In this document: in pieces, positions 7,532 to 16,269 of the stretch
Layout: every line of letters starts with the position of its first letter
Numbering within the stretch: position 1 is the stretch's first letter
Notes under the pieces: model-generated
The model's input: only the letters and a program-made list of their open reading frames with translations
What the model was told of the DNA's origin: nothing
Database searches by the model: none
NCBI RefSeq assembly: GCF_000685095.1
Contig: NZ_BAYE01000014.1
Coordinates: 62,001 to 126,000 of the forward strand
Source of the DNA: Paraburkholderia caledonica NBRC 102488
GTDB taxonomy: Bacteria > Pseudomonadota > Gammaproteobacteria > Burkholderiales > Burkholderiaceae
Length of the DNA: 64,000 nt
Direction: 5' to 3'
Program-made: the position numbers and the translations under genes

Positions 7532-9682
7532 ATGAATATGCGCGTACTGACGCAAACCACGCCGCTGCAGGCCAACACCGCGAGCGATGTCGGCACGCCC
7601 GAAGCGGCGGCGCTGAGAAACGGCGCGCCGGCCGACACGCAGGACGCCGGTTCGGCGGAAATGCAAGCATTGTTTAGCGCGATGCTGACGGGTTTGAAGC
7701 ATGCGTCGTCAGCTGGAGGCAAGGCGCCGGGCACTCCTGACGGCCAGACCGTGCCGCGCGGACTCGTGCTGCGCAATCTCGCCCAAACGGGCGGCGCTCA
7801 GCCGAATGCGAGCGGACCCATGTTGCGCAATACGATGCAACCGGCGGACGGCCAGCGCGCCGATGATGCAGGCGAAGACAGCGGCGCGGCCGCGCCCGTC
7901 GCCGCGCAGCCCGAGCCTGCCAATACAACGGCGGCCGACCCTGACGCGAGCGCGTCCCCGGCATCGCCCGCACCCACGCCGGAAGAACAGCAGGCCCAGC
8001 AACTCGCCCAACAGCGCTCGAACACGTTGAGCGTGCTCGACGCGCACGCGAAGGAACTGGGCACGATGAGCTTCTCCGATCTCGACAAGAAGATCGACGA
8101 TCCGAAGACGCCGCCCGATCTCAAGCAGGCGCTGCAATCGCTGAAGAACGATCCCGACTTGCAGAAGCAACTCGACGGCGCATTGAACGGCAAGTCGGAC
8201 GGCAAGTTCATCGCAGGCGACATAAAGCGCACGCTCGCGGACCAGCAACTGGCCGCGTCGCCGGATCGTGCAAACGCGATCAACGTGTTGCAGCGTCACG
8301 AAGGCGAACTTGGCACGCTCAAGTTCTCGGATCTCGACAAGAAGATCAATGATCCGAAAACGCCGCCCGATCTGAAGGCGGCATTGCAAACGGTAAAGAA
8401 CGATCCCGGCTTGCAGCAGATGCTGGACTCGGGCAAGAACGGCAAGACGGACGGCAAGTTCAGTGGCGGCGACGTGAAAGCGCTTTCGAACTCCCCCACG
8501 TTGATCGCGATGAACCAGAAGCAGGCCAGTTCGTTCGAGAAGAACTACATTCCGTCGGACGACACCAGCGGCGCGAAGCAGGGCCGCCCCATGACGGCGA
8601 ACGACGCCGAGCGCGAGCTGTATCGCTATTCCGACAACCTGCCCGACCCGGTGACGAAGGACTCGTTGCAGCAGATCGTCGACGGAACGGGCAGCGAGGG
8701 CAAGCGCCCGCCTCAAGTGATCGCGGCGGCGCAGTATTACCTCGATCATCCGGACGACTGGCAGAAGCTCGCAGGCAACGCCGACGGCAAGGTCAAACGC
8801 GGCAAGCTGGAGGACGCGATTTCATCGAACGTCGAATTGAATGCAGACGAAACCGCCACCGTTAAAACGATGCAGGCGAATTCCGACGCGTTCTTCAAGG
8901 ACGGCAACCTGACGCGCGACAAGCTCAAGACCTTGTCGAACGATCCGAACCCCGACGTCGCGAAAGCAGCGAAGCAACTGCTCAACGATCCGATGTTGTT
9001 CGGCATGATGGACAACGCGCTGCACGGCAATAGCGGCTCGTTTTTCCACGCCGCCGACGACGGCAAGATTTCGAAAAAGGACTTCGACAAATTTACCTCG
9101 ACGATGAACAAAACGCCCGCGCCGACCTACGCGACCCAGGCGCCGTCGAGCGCGGAGGACGCGAGCGCGGTCGCCGCGATGCAGGACGGCGAAGCCGACC
9201 AGCCGGACACGAAGGCGAAGAAGGGCGGCCAGTTCCAGGACTTCCTGCACGGGCTCCTCACGATCGCCTCGAAGATCGAGGGTGTTGTGTCGAAGGTGCT
9301 CGGCGTGATCGCCGATCTCAAGATTCCGCTTATCAGCCAGCTGGCGGCAGCGGGCTCGGTTGGCGCGCAGGCGCTTTCGAGCGGCTACGAACTTGCCGAC
9401 ACCGCGCTCGAAGGCGGCGACATGAAGCAGGCCGGCATCAAGGCCGGCTTCGATGTGGGCGGCGCGGCCCTCGGCGCGCTGACCGTGCCGGGTGCGGGCA
9501 CGGCGCTCAAGGGCGCGGAGTCGGCGGCACTGAACGCGGCGTATCAGGCCAACAAAGGTGTGATCAACAAAACGGCCGCGAAGGAAGCGGGTAAGCAGAT
9601 CGCCAAGGACGGCGCGAAGGAAGTCGCCGGAACCGAGTACGACGATCACAAGGACGATTTGAATCTTCCCGGCGCGGCCTGA
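7532..9682 (+). CDS. hrpF: HrpF/NopX/PopF-family type III translocon protein
   Basis: A 716-residue protein; the ATG at 7532 follows AAGGAAG. It has no signal peptide. The N-terminal ~160 residues are Ala/Pro/Gln-rich and disordered. Two long imperfect repeats start near residues 166 and 250 (both contain FSDLDKKI, DDPKTPPDLK or NDPKTPPDLK, and LKNDP or VKNDP), as in Xanthomonas HrpF. Three further related units follow to ~residue 520. A hydrophobic C-terminal part (~575-680, e.g. KVLGVIADLKIPLISQLAAA and AALGALTVPGAGTAL) would insert in the host membrane. HrpF/NopX/PopF proteins form the translocon of group II systems. Each repeat carries an EF-hand-like DGK/DGN loop. Downstream of the harpin-like gene and likely co-transcribed. 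Confidence 0.88.
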   Translation: MNMRVLTQTTPLQANTASDVGTPEAAALRNGAPADTQDAGSAEMQALFSAMLTGLKHASSAGGKAPGTPDGQTVPRGLVLRNLAQTGGAQPNASGPMLRNTMQPADGQRADDAGEDSGAAAPVAAQPEPANTTAADPDASASPASPAPTPEEQQAQQLAQQRSNTLSVLDAHAKELGTMSFSDLDKKIDDPKTPPDLKQALQSLKNDPDLQKQLDGALNGKSDGKFIAGDIKRTLADQQLAASPDRANAINVLQRHEGELGTLKFSDLDKKINDPKTPPDLKAALQTVKNDPGLQQMLDSGKNGKTDGKFSGGDVKALSNSPTLIAMNQKQASSFEKNYIPSDDTSGAKQGRPMTANDAERELYRYSDNLPDPVTKDSLQQIVDGTGSEGKRPPQVIAAAQYYLDHPDDWQKLAGNADGKVKRGKLEDAISSNVELNADETATVKTMQANSDAFFKDGNLTRDKLKTLSNDPNPDVAKAAKQLLNDPMLFGMMDNALHGNSGSFFHAADDGKISKKDFDKFTSTMNKTPAPTYATQAPSSAEDASAVAAMQDGEADQPDTKAKKGGQFQDFLHGLLTIASKIEGVVSKVLGVIADLKIPLISQLAAAGSVGAQALSSGYELADTALEGGDMKQAGIKAGFDVGGAALGALTVPGAGTALKGAESAALNAAYQANKGVINKTAAKEAGKQIAKDGAKEVAGTEYDDHKDDLNLPGAA
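8030..8490 (+). repeat. Two ~252-bp direct repeats inside the HrpF-like gene
   Basis: The coding repeats starting near 8029 and 8281 are close at DNA level, sharing for instance GATCTCGACAAGAAGATC and ACGCCGCCCGATCT. The period is ~84 codons. Confidence 0.8.
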
Positions 9683-9690
9683 TAACAGCG

Positions 9691-9846
9691 ATGCTCGCTG
9701 CGAAACAGAAGAATGACACGAAGCAGAAGAACAACGCGAAGCAGAAGCGCGTCATGAAGCAGCAGAACGACACGAAGCAGAAGACCGACGCGAAGCGGCA
9801 GAGCGACGCGCCGCAAGGCTCCGAAGCGTCCCAATCGTCCCGTTAG
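9691..9846 (+). CDS. Possible 51-residue basic repeat peptide
   Basis: An open frame from ATG 9691 to TAG 9844, five codons after the HrpF-like stop. Residues 6-41 are six hexapeptide copies of the type QKNDTK, QKNNAK, QKTDAK, encoded by an 18-bp minisatellite, followed by a Ser/Gln tail. No ribosome site is evident, but the closeness to the preceding gene would allow coupling. It may be a real small basic protein or only a repeat with an open frame. Confidence 0.35.
   Translation: MLAAKQKNDTKQKNNAKQKRVMKQQNDTKQKTDAKRQSDAPQGSEASQSSR
9706..9813 (+). repeat. 18-bp minisatellite, six copies
   Basis: Six consecutive 18-base units of the form CAGAAGAAYRACRCGAAG, with the last copies diverging. 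The period is a multiple of three, so the frame stays open. Confidence 0.85.
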
Positions 9847-9955
9847 AAGCGGGCAAATAATTCCCCGCCACGATGGAATAGCCAGATAGCGTGGAATGTT
9901 GTGTGAGTGCGGCGGACATCATGAGCGCCGCGCCACATTACTGGGGATTTCAAAC

Positions 9956-10705
9956 ATGCTCAAATCGTCTTTGTCGCGCCGTCGTCTGATGGCAACCGGA
10001 TCGCTGGCGTCAGTCGGTGTGCTGCTTTCGAAGATGTCATTCGGCGCGAGCACGCAGGCCGCTGCGAAGGCTGCAAGCTCGCGTGGGGTGCCGGCGTATC
10101 TCGGCGCGTCGCCGCAAACTTTGCCGCCGTTGCCGTGGGCGGACAACGCGCTCGAACCGGTTATCTCGGCGCGTACGATCGGGATTCACTACGGCAAACA
10201 TCATCGTGCGTACTTCGACAATCTGCACAAGCTGCTGGCCGGCACGCCGCTCGCCAATGCGTCGCTCGAAGAGCTGATCATGCAGTCGCACGATCAGCCG
10301 GCGCTCGTCGACGTGTTCAACAACGCAGCGCAGGCGTGGAATCACAATTTTTACTGGAACTCGCTCAGTCCGGATGCGAGCGCGCCGAGCGAGAAGCTGC
10401 AGGCGGCGATCCAGCGCAAGTTCGGCTCCACGGAAGCTTTGACCAAAGCATTGGTGGCCACTTCAGCGTCGCAATTCGGCAGCGGCTGGGGATGGCTGGT
10501 GGTCGATCGAGGCGAACTCGCGGTGGTGAAGACGAGCAATGCGGAAACCCCGTTCACGCGCGGTCAGGCGCCGCTGCTGACGGTGGATGTGTGGGAGCAC
10601 GCCTATTACCTCGATTATCAGAATCGCCGGCCGGATTACCTGGTCGCGACCGTGTCGCGTCATTTGAACTGGGCGTTTGCTTCGGCGAATCTGGATCGGG
10701 TTTGA
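9956..10705 (+). CDS. Tat-exported Fe/Mn superoxide dismutase
   Basis: A 249-residue protein; the ATG at 9956 follows GGGGAT and opens with a twin-arginine signal (SRRRLMATGS, then a hydrophobic core to about residue 30). The mature enzyme has the iron/manganese SOD fold. Metal ligands are H78 (GIHYGKHH), H130 (AWNHNFYW), D211 and H215 (DVWEHAYYLDY), and FNNAAQ and GSGWGWLV are typical of the iron type. It converts superoxide to peroxide and oxygen, here probably in the periplasm. Periplasmic export of an Fe/Mn SOD by Tat is less usual than the cytoplasmic form. It is monocistronic. Confidence 0.9.
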   Translation: MLKSSLSRRRLMATGSLASVGVLLSKMSFGASTQAAAKAASSRGVPAYLGASPQTLPPLPWADNALEPVISARTIGIHYGKHHRAYFDNLHKLLAGTPLANASLEELIMQSHDQPALVDVFNNAAQAWNHNFYWNSLSPDASAPSEKLQAAIQRKFGSTEALTKALVATSASQFGSGWGWLVVDRGELAVVKTSNAETPFTRGQAPLLTVDVWEHAYYLDYQNRRPDYLVATVSRHLNWAFASANLDRV

Positions 10706-10740
10706 TTCCAGCGCTTCAGCCCGTTCATTGAGATTCAGAC

Positions 10741-10767
10741 CGCACACCGCCGCAATGGCGGTGTGCG
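10741..10767 (+). terminator. Hairpin after the superoxide dismutase gene
   Basis: A perfect 11-bp stem, CGCACACCGCC (10741-10751) and GGCGGTGTGCG (10757-10767), with a 5-base loop, 36 bases after the stop. There is no T-run, so intrinsic termination is uncertain. Confidence 0.5.
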
Positions 10768-10894
10768 TCGGGAAGTGCCTGCTGTATGGCGTTTTCTCTG
10801 GAATGGATGGCCCACGAGCTTGGGCACGCACCTGTCCTTCCATTCGTTCCCAAAAAAAGTGCCTGTTCCCCGTCGCGAAAATCCGTGTAGGATA

Positions 10895-10910
10895 CTGTAC
10901 ATCCATACAG
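10895..10910 (+). promoter_or_regulatory. LexA box of the imuA-imuB-dnaE2 operon
   Basis: CTGT-N8-ACAG (CTGTACATCCATACAG), a palindromic SOS box matching the CTGT...ACAG consensus exactly, 13 bases before the imuA start. It predicts LexA repression and induction by DNA damage. Confidence 0.92.
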
Positions 10911-10922
10911 GTTTTTTCGTCC

Positions 10923-11630
10923 ATGACTGCCTCTTCTCCACCGCCCGAAGCGATACACCCGTCCCTGTGGCGGGCGTCCCAGCTTGCGCGCGGCCGGGGG
11001 CAGGTGGTCGACACCGGCTACCCGGCGCTATCGGCTGAACTGCCCGGTGGCGGCTGGCCAGTGGGCGCACTGGTCGACCTGCTCGTGCAGCAGCCGGGTG
11101 TAGGCGAGCTGCGGTTGCTACGACCCGCACTCAGTGCAGCCGGCAACCGGCCCATCGCGTTCGTCCAGCCCCCGCATACACCGGACGGCCTCGGGCTCAG
11201 CTACATCGGCCTGTCGCTTGAGCAGGTGCTGCGCGTCAAGGCGCAGAAAACGGCGGACGCGCTGTGGTCGGCAGAACAGATTCTGCGTGCCGGCAGTTGC
11301 GGTGCGCTGATTTTCTGGGCGCAGTATGCGCAGGCTTCGTCGCTTCGGCGCCTGCATCTGGCGGCGCAGTCGTCGGAGACGCTTTTCGTCATGGTGCGGC
11401 CGCTCGCGAGCGCTCAGGACGCCTCGCCGGCGCTATTGCGGCTGGCGCTCAAACCATCTGCCGACGGCCTGACCGTCGACATCGTGAAACGACGAGGGCC
11501 CTCGCGCGCGGAGCCCCTGTCGATTCCCCTTCAACCCACTCCTGTTCTGCTGTCACGACATGCGCGTCTTCCTCGCCGTTCACCTGCCGAAGTTGCCGCT
11601 CGAAGTTTTCAGGCCGAAGTGGTCGCCTGA
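10923..11630 (+). CDS. imuA: ImuA, translesion synthesis accessory protein
   Basis: A 235-residue RecA/SulA-like protein. The ATG at 10923 is chosen because it lies just after the LexA box. Family hallmarks are PSLWRASQL, the region TGYPALSAELPGGGWPVGAL near residues 35-55, and VLRVKAQKTADALWSAEQILR near 100. ImuA works with ImuB and DnaE2 in SOS mutagenesis in the cytoplasm. Its 3' end overlaps imuB by 71 bases, so expression is coupled. Confidence 0.9.
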   Translation: MTASSPPPEAIHPSLWRASQLARGRGQVVDTGYPALSAELPGGGWPVGALVDLLVQQPGVGELRLLRPALSAAGNRPIAFVQPPHTPDGLGLSYIGLSLEQVLRVKAQKTADALWSAEQILRAGSCGALIFWAQYAQASSLRRLHLAAQSSETLFVMVRPLASAQDASPALLRLALKPSADGLTVDIVKRRGPSRAEPLSIPLQPTPVLLSRHARLPRRSPAEVAARSFQAEVVA

Positions 11631-13041
11631 GCCCGCTCACGGCAGTGTCGTGCTCGAGAAGGACAAGGTCGTGATTGCGGACAGCGTCGCGCGCGCGGCC
11701 GGAGTGAGGCTTGGCATGAAACGCGGGGGCGTGCTCACGCTGTCGCCCGAGACAGACATGCACGAACGCGACTTCGCCCGCGAGCAGTCCGCACAACGCG
11801 AGGTCGGCATCGCGCTAATGCGCTTTTCGCCCGAAGTCGCGCTGCTCGATGAAGCGACTGTCGTCGTGGAAATAGGCGCGAGCCTGCGCCTCTTTGGCGG
11901 ACTGCTTGCGCTGTGCCGCGAGGCGAAGGCGCTGCTTGCCACGCTCGGTCTCACCGCGCGTGTGAGCGCCGCGCCGACCGGCCAGGGCGCGTGGCTGCTG
12001 GCGCGATATGCGAAGGGGCGGGGCGCGAGGCGCGTGCTGAAGCTGTCCACGCTCGAGCAGCGTCTCGCCGCGCTGCCCATGGTCGCGGTCCCCGAAGTGC
12101 GCGAGTTCGCCGACTGGTTCGCCGGGCTCGGCTGCGAAACCATCGCCGACATCCGCCGGCTGCCGCGCGCCGGGTTGCAGCGGCGCTGCGGCGAGCACCT
12201 GCTCGATTCGCTCGACCGCGCATTTGGCACCGCGCCGGAACTCTTCGACTGGCTCGAACTGCCGCCCACGTTTTCCGCGCGCATCGAAATGCCCGACCGG
12301 CTCGAACATGCGGACGGCGCCGTGTTCGGCGCGCATCGGCTGATCGTGCAGTTGTGCGGCTGGCTCTGCGCAAAGCAGTTGGCGCTCACCGCAATACGTT
12401 TGTTGCTGGAGCACGAGCGGGGGCGCGACGCCATTGAACCCACCACCATCGACATTGCCCTCGGCGAACCAACGTGGCGTGAAGAACACCTGGTGAGGCT
12501 GCTGAAGGAGCGCTTGCATCGCATCGAGCTCACTGCGCCGGTTATCGCATTGCGTCTGGATGCCTCGAAAGTGGAGTCCGCTGCGCCGGCTTCCGATACG
12601 CTTTTTCCCGAGCCCGGCGGCTCGAAGGAAGATCATGCACGGCTACTCGAACTGCTGGTCGCCCGGCTAGGCGACGAGAACGTGCTGCGGCCCGCGCCGA
12701 GCCCCGACCATCGGCCGGAAGTCGCCAACTGCTGGGTGCCGGTGACGCAACCGGTGAAGCCCGCAGTCATACCGGAAGGCTTGCCGAGGCCCACGTGGAT
12801 GCTCGATACGCCGGTGCGCTTAATCATGCGCCAGCATCGTCCGTTCTATGGCTCGCCGCTGCGCATGGTGTCGCCGGGCGAGCGTATCGAAGCGGGCTGG
12901 TTCGACGGTGAACTCGTGACGCGCGACTACTTCGTCGCTCAGGCCGACGACCAGAGCTGCTACTGGATTTACCGCGAACGTGTCAGCAGTCGCGACGCCG
13001 AAGAAGACCAGCGGTGGTTCCTTCATGGCCTTTTCGGATGA
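11560..13041 (+). CDS. imuB: ImuB, Y-family polymerase-like mutasome hub
   Basis: A 493-residue Y-family-like protein. It begins MRVFLAVHLPKLPLEV and carries palm/fingers remnants (VVVEIGASLRLFGG, where a true Y-family enzyme has catalytic acidic residues), a helix-hairpin-helix-like region (ADWFAGLGCETIADIRRLPRAGL, split around residue 190) and a little-finger-like C-terminal half. ImuB is catalytically inactive and links DnaE2 to the sliding clamp. I could not pick out an obvious clamp-binding motif by eye. It overlaps imuA and is six bases from dnaE2. Confidence 0.9.
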   Translation: MRVFLAVHLPKLPLEVFRPKWSPEPAHGSVVLEKDKVVIADSVARAAGVRLGMKRGGVLTLSPETDMHERDFAREQSAQREVGIALMRFSPEVALLDEATVVVEIGASLRLFGGLLALCREAKALLATLGLTARVSAAPTGQGAWLLARYAKGRGARRVLKLSTLEQRLAALPMVAVPEVREFADWFAGLGCETIADIRRLPRAGLQRRCGEHLLDSLDRAFGTAPELFDWLELPPTFSARIEMPDRLEHADGAVFGAHRLIVQLCGWLCAKQLALTAIRLLLEHERGRDAIEPTTIDIALGEPTWREEHLVRLLKERLHRIELTAPVIALRLDASKVESAAPASDTLFPEPGGSKEDHARLLELLVARLGDENVLRPAPSPDHRPEVANCWVPVTQPVKPAVIPEGLPRPTWMLDTPVRLIMRQHRPFYGSPLRMVSPGERIEAGWFDGELVTRDYFVAQADDQSCYWIYRERVSSRDAEEDQRWFLHGLFG

Positions 13042-13047
13042 CGCGCC

Positions 13048-16000
13048 ATGGACACCACCTTCAGCATGCTGCCGGCGTATGCCGAGCTTTTCTGCCTCTC
13101 CAATTTTTCGTTTCTGCGTGGCGCGTCGCACGCCGAGGAACTCGCTGAGCGCGCCGCGCAACTGGGCTACTCGGCACTTGCGATTACCGACGAGTGCTCG
13201 CTTGCCGGTGTGGTGCGCGCGCACGTCGCGGCGAAAGAAGCGAAGCTGCCGTTTATCGTCGGATCCTACTTTCGTCTGGTGAACGCCGACGGCTCGCCGG
13301 CATTCGGACTCATCCTGCTGGCGAAAAATCGCGAGGGCTACGGCAATCTGTCCGAACTCATCACGCTGGCGCGTACACGCGCGCCGAAGGGCGAATACCG
13401 GCTCACGCCGCAGGACCTGTCGCGACCGGAGAAGGAATACCGGCACCTGCTGGGCCTGCCGGACTGCCTGGCCATTCTCGTGCCGACCTTCCCGGCAAAA
13501 GAGGATGTGCTCAATGCCCAGGTCGAATGGCTGGACGAGACATTTCCCGCACGCGCGTGGGTTGGCCTGGTGCTCCATCAGCGGGCGATGGACGACATTC
13601 ACCGCGGCGCGGTCGAATTCGTCGCGCGCAACCGGGACGTGCCGGTGGTCGCACTCGGCGAAGTGGTCATGCACGTGCGTTCAAGAAAACCGCTGCAGGA
13701 CACGATAACCGCCATTCGCGTCGGCAAGCCGGTTCATGAATGCGGATACGAGCTTGCGCCGAATGCGGAGCAGCACCTGCGCTCGCGGCTGCGGCTGGCC
13801 AATCTGTATCCGCCGGAGGCACTTGCCGCGACCGTCGACATTGCCGCGCGCTGTACCTTCTCGCTCGACGAACTGCGCTACGAGTATCCCGACGAACTGA
13901 TACCGCCCGGCTTCACGCCGACCGCCTATCTCCGGCAGGAGACGTACATCGGCGCGCAACGGCGCTTTCCGTCGGGTATTCCGCACCACGTGCAGGAGCA
14001 GATTGAGCACGAACTTGAACTGATTGCCGACCTGCAATATGAACCGTACTTCCTGACGGTCTACGACCTGGTCCGCTTTGCGCGCAGTCAGCACATCCTG
14101 TGTCAGGGACGCGGATCGGCGGCCAATTCGGCTGTCTGCTATTGCCTCGGCGTGACGGAAGTGGACCCTGCGCGCGGCAACATGCTTTTCGAGCGTTTTA
14201 TCTCGAAAGAGCGCGGGGAGCCGCCTGACATCGACGTCGACTTCGAGCATCAGCGGCGCGAAGAAGTGATTCAGTACATCTATCGCAAGTACGGTCGCGA
14301 CCGCGCGGCGATTGCCGCTGCGGTCTCGACGTATCGTGCGCGTGGCGTCTTGCGCGAAACGGGTAAGGCGCTCGGCGTCGATATGCAGATAGTCGATGCG
14401 GTCGCCAAGTCGCATCACTGGTTCGATAACAGTGCGGACCTGCTGAAGCGCTTCGAGGAATGCGGGCTGAACCCGCAAACGCCGCTCATCCGCGCGTGGG
14501 CCACGCTCGCCGCGCAACTGTATGGCTTTCCGCGGCATCTGTCGCAGCACTCGGGCGGGTTCGTCATTAGCCGTGGCAAGCTCACGCGCCTCGTTCCCGT
14601 TGAGAACGCCGCGATGGCAGAGCGCAGCGTCATCCAATGGGACAAGGACGACCTCGAATCGCTGGGGCTGCTCAAGATCGACGTGCTTGCGCTCGGCATG
14701 CTGTCGGCCATTCGGCGCACGCTCGACCTCGTGTCGGAGCAGCGCGGCGAGCGCTTCGAGATGCAGGACATTCCCTCAGAAGACGATGCAACCTACGACA
14801 TGATTTCCGCCGCCGACACGGTGGGCGTCTTCCAGATCGAGTCGCGCGCACAGATGTCGATGCTGCCGCGCATGCGGCCTCGAACGTTCTACGACCTGGT
14901 GATCGAAGTGGCCATCGTGCGGCCGGGTCCGATTCAGGGTGGTGCGGTTCATCCGTATCTGCGCCGTCGCCAGGGCTTTGAGCCGGTCACCTATCCGAGC
15001 AAGGATTTGGAGACCGCACTGGGCCGCACGCTCGGCGTGCCGATTTTCCAGGAGCAGGTGATGCAGGTCGCGATTCTCGCCGCGGGCTTTACGGCGGGCG
15101 AAGCCGACCAGTTGCGGCGCGCAATGGCGGCGTGGAAACGCAAGGGTGGTCTCGGCAAATACTATGACCGCATTGTGCTCGGCATGCAGGAGCGGGGCTA
15201 TGACCTTGCGTTTGCGGAAGCCATCTTCGAACAGATAAAAGGTTTTGGCGAATATGGTTTCCCGGAGAGTCATGCCGCGAGTTTCGCGCTGCTCGTGTAT
15301 GCGAGCAGCTGGCTCAAATGCCATGAGCCCGAGGCATTTCTGGCCGCCATGCTCAACAGCCAGCCCATGGGCTTCTACTCGCCATCGCAACTCGTGCAGG
15401 ATGCGCAACGGCATGGTGTCAGCGTACTGCCAGTCGATGTGACTATCAGTGGGTGGAACTCGTCTCTTGAGCGTATTGCGGATGCCGCACGGCCTGCGGT
15501 GCGTCTGGGTCTGTCGCTGCTACGTGGCATGAAGGAAGGCACGGCCGAGCGGATTGAGAATGCGCGTGCGGTGCGCCCGTTTGCAAGCGCGAAAGACCTC
15601 GCGCGTCGCGCAGCGCTCGATCGCCGGGACCTGCATATCCTGGCGGACGCCAATGCGCTGACCTCGCTTGCCGGCAACCGGCGCGAGGCGCTATGGCAGT
15701 CGGTCGCTGCCGTGCCGGACAAAGACATGCTTGCAGTCGCGGCCGTCGAGGACGAAACGCCCGAACTCGGCGCGCCCTCCGAAGCACACGACATCGTGGC
15801 GGATTACCGCTCAGTGGGCCTGACGCTCGGCCGCCATCCGCTGGAACTTTTGCGCCCGCAGTTGCTGGCAAACCGGTTAATGCCGGCTGCGACGCTGCGC
15901 ACTTATCGCGACGGCCGGCTTGCGCGAGGCTGCGGTCTCGTCACCGTGCGGCAGCGTCCCGGCACCGCGAAAGGCGTGGTGTTCGTGACAATCGAAGACG

Positions 16001-16197
16001 AAACGGGCAACGTGAACGTCATCGTGTGGCCAAGCCTGCTCGAGAAGCAACGCAAGGAAGCGCTCAGTGCGTCGTTGCTGGCTGTCTATGGAGTATGGCA
16101 ATGTCAGGGCGAGGTCCGGCATCTGGTGGCACAACGGCTCGTCGATATGTCGCATCTGCTGGGCGGGCTGCATTCCGTTAGCAGGAATTTTTGCTAA
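13048..16197 (+). CDS. dnaE2: DnaE2 (ImuC) error-prone DNA polymerase III alpha subunit
   Basis: A 1049-residue protein, the normal size of DnaE2 and shorter than replicative DnaE. It has an N-terminal PHP domain (YAELFCLSNFSFLRGASH, residues ~10-30), then the polymerase core with CQGRGSAANSAVCYCLG (~350-370) and the catalytic aspartates in PPDIDVDFEHQRREEV (~390), an active-site region HSGGFVISRG (~500), a helix-hairpin-helix and an OB fold near the end (GLVTVRQRPGTAKGVVFVTIEDE, split). It copies past lesions in the SOS response. Last gene of the LexA-controlled operon. Confidence 0.95.
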   Translation: MDTTFSMLPAYAELFCLSNFSFLRGASHAEELAERAAQLGYSALAITDECSLAGVVRAHVAAKEAKLPFIVGSYFRLVNADGSPAFGLILLAKNREGYGNLSELITLARTRAPKGEYRLTPQDLSRPEKEYRHLLGLPDCLAILVPTFPAKEDVLNAQVEWLDETFPARAWVGLVLHQRAMDDIHRGAVEFVARNRDVPVVALGEVVMHVRSRKPLQDTITAIRVGKPVHECGYELAPNAEQHLRSRLRLANLYPPEALAATVDIAARCTFSLDELRYEYPDELIPPGFTPTAYLRQETYIGAQRRFPSGIPHHVQEQIEHELELIADLQYEPYFLTVYDLVRFARSQHILCQGRGSAANSAVCYCLGVTEVDPARGNMLFERFISKERGEPPDIDVDFEHQRREEVIQYIYRKYGRDRAAIAAAVSTYRARGVLRETGKALGVDMQIVDAVAKSHHWFDNSADLLKRFEECGLNPQTPLIRAWATLAAQLYGFPRHLSQHSGGFVISRGKLTRLVPVENAAMAERSVIQWDKDDLESLGLLKIDVLALGMLSAIRRTLDLVSEQRGERFEMQDIPSEDDATYDMISAADTVGVFQIESRAQMSMLPRMRPRTFYDLVIEVAIVRPGPIQGGAVHPYLRRRQGFEPVTYPSKDLETALGRTLGVPIFQEQVMQVAILAAGFTAGEADQLRRAMAAWKRKGGLGKYYDRIVLGMQERGYDLAFAEAIFEQIKGFGEYGFPESHAASFALLVYASSWLKCHEPEAFLAAMLNSQPMGFYSPSQLVQDAQRHGVSVLPVDVTISGWNSSLERIADAARPAVRLGLSLLRGMKEGTAERIENARAVRPFASAKDLARRAALDRRDLHILADANALTSLAGNRREALWQSVAAVPDKDMLAVAAVEDETPELGAPSEAHDIVADYRSVGLTLGRHPLELLRPQLLANRLMPAATLRTYRDGRLARGCGLVTVRQRPGTAKGVVFVTIEDETGNVNVIVWPSLLEKQRKEALSASLLAVYGVWQCQGEVRHLVAQRLVDMSHLLGGLHSVSRNFC

Positions 16198-16269
16198 GAC
16201 GTTTGTGCGCTTCGAAAGGCGTTCGACATTGAGCGCATGCCTGCAGAGCACAAAATCGGGGTATCCGGT

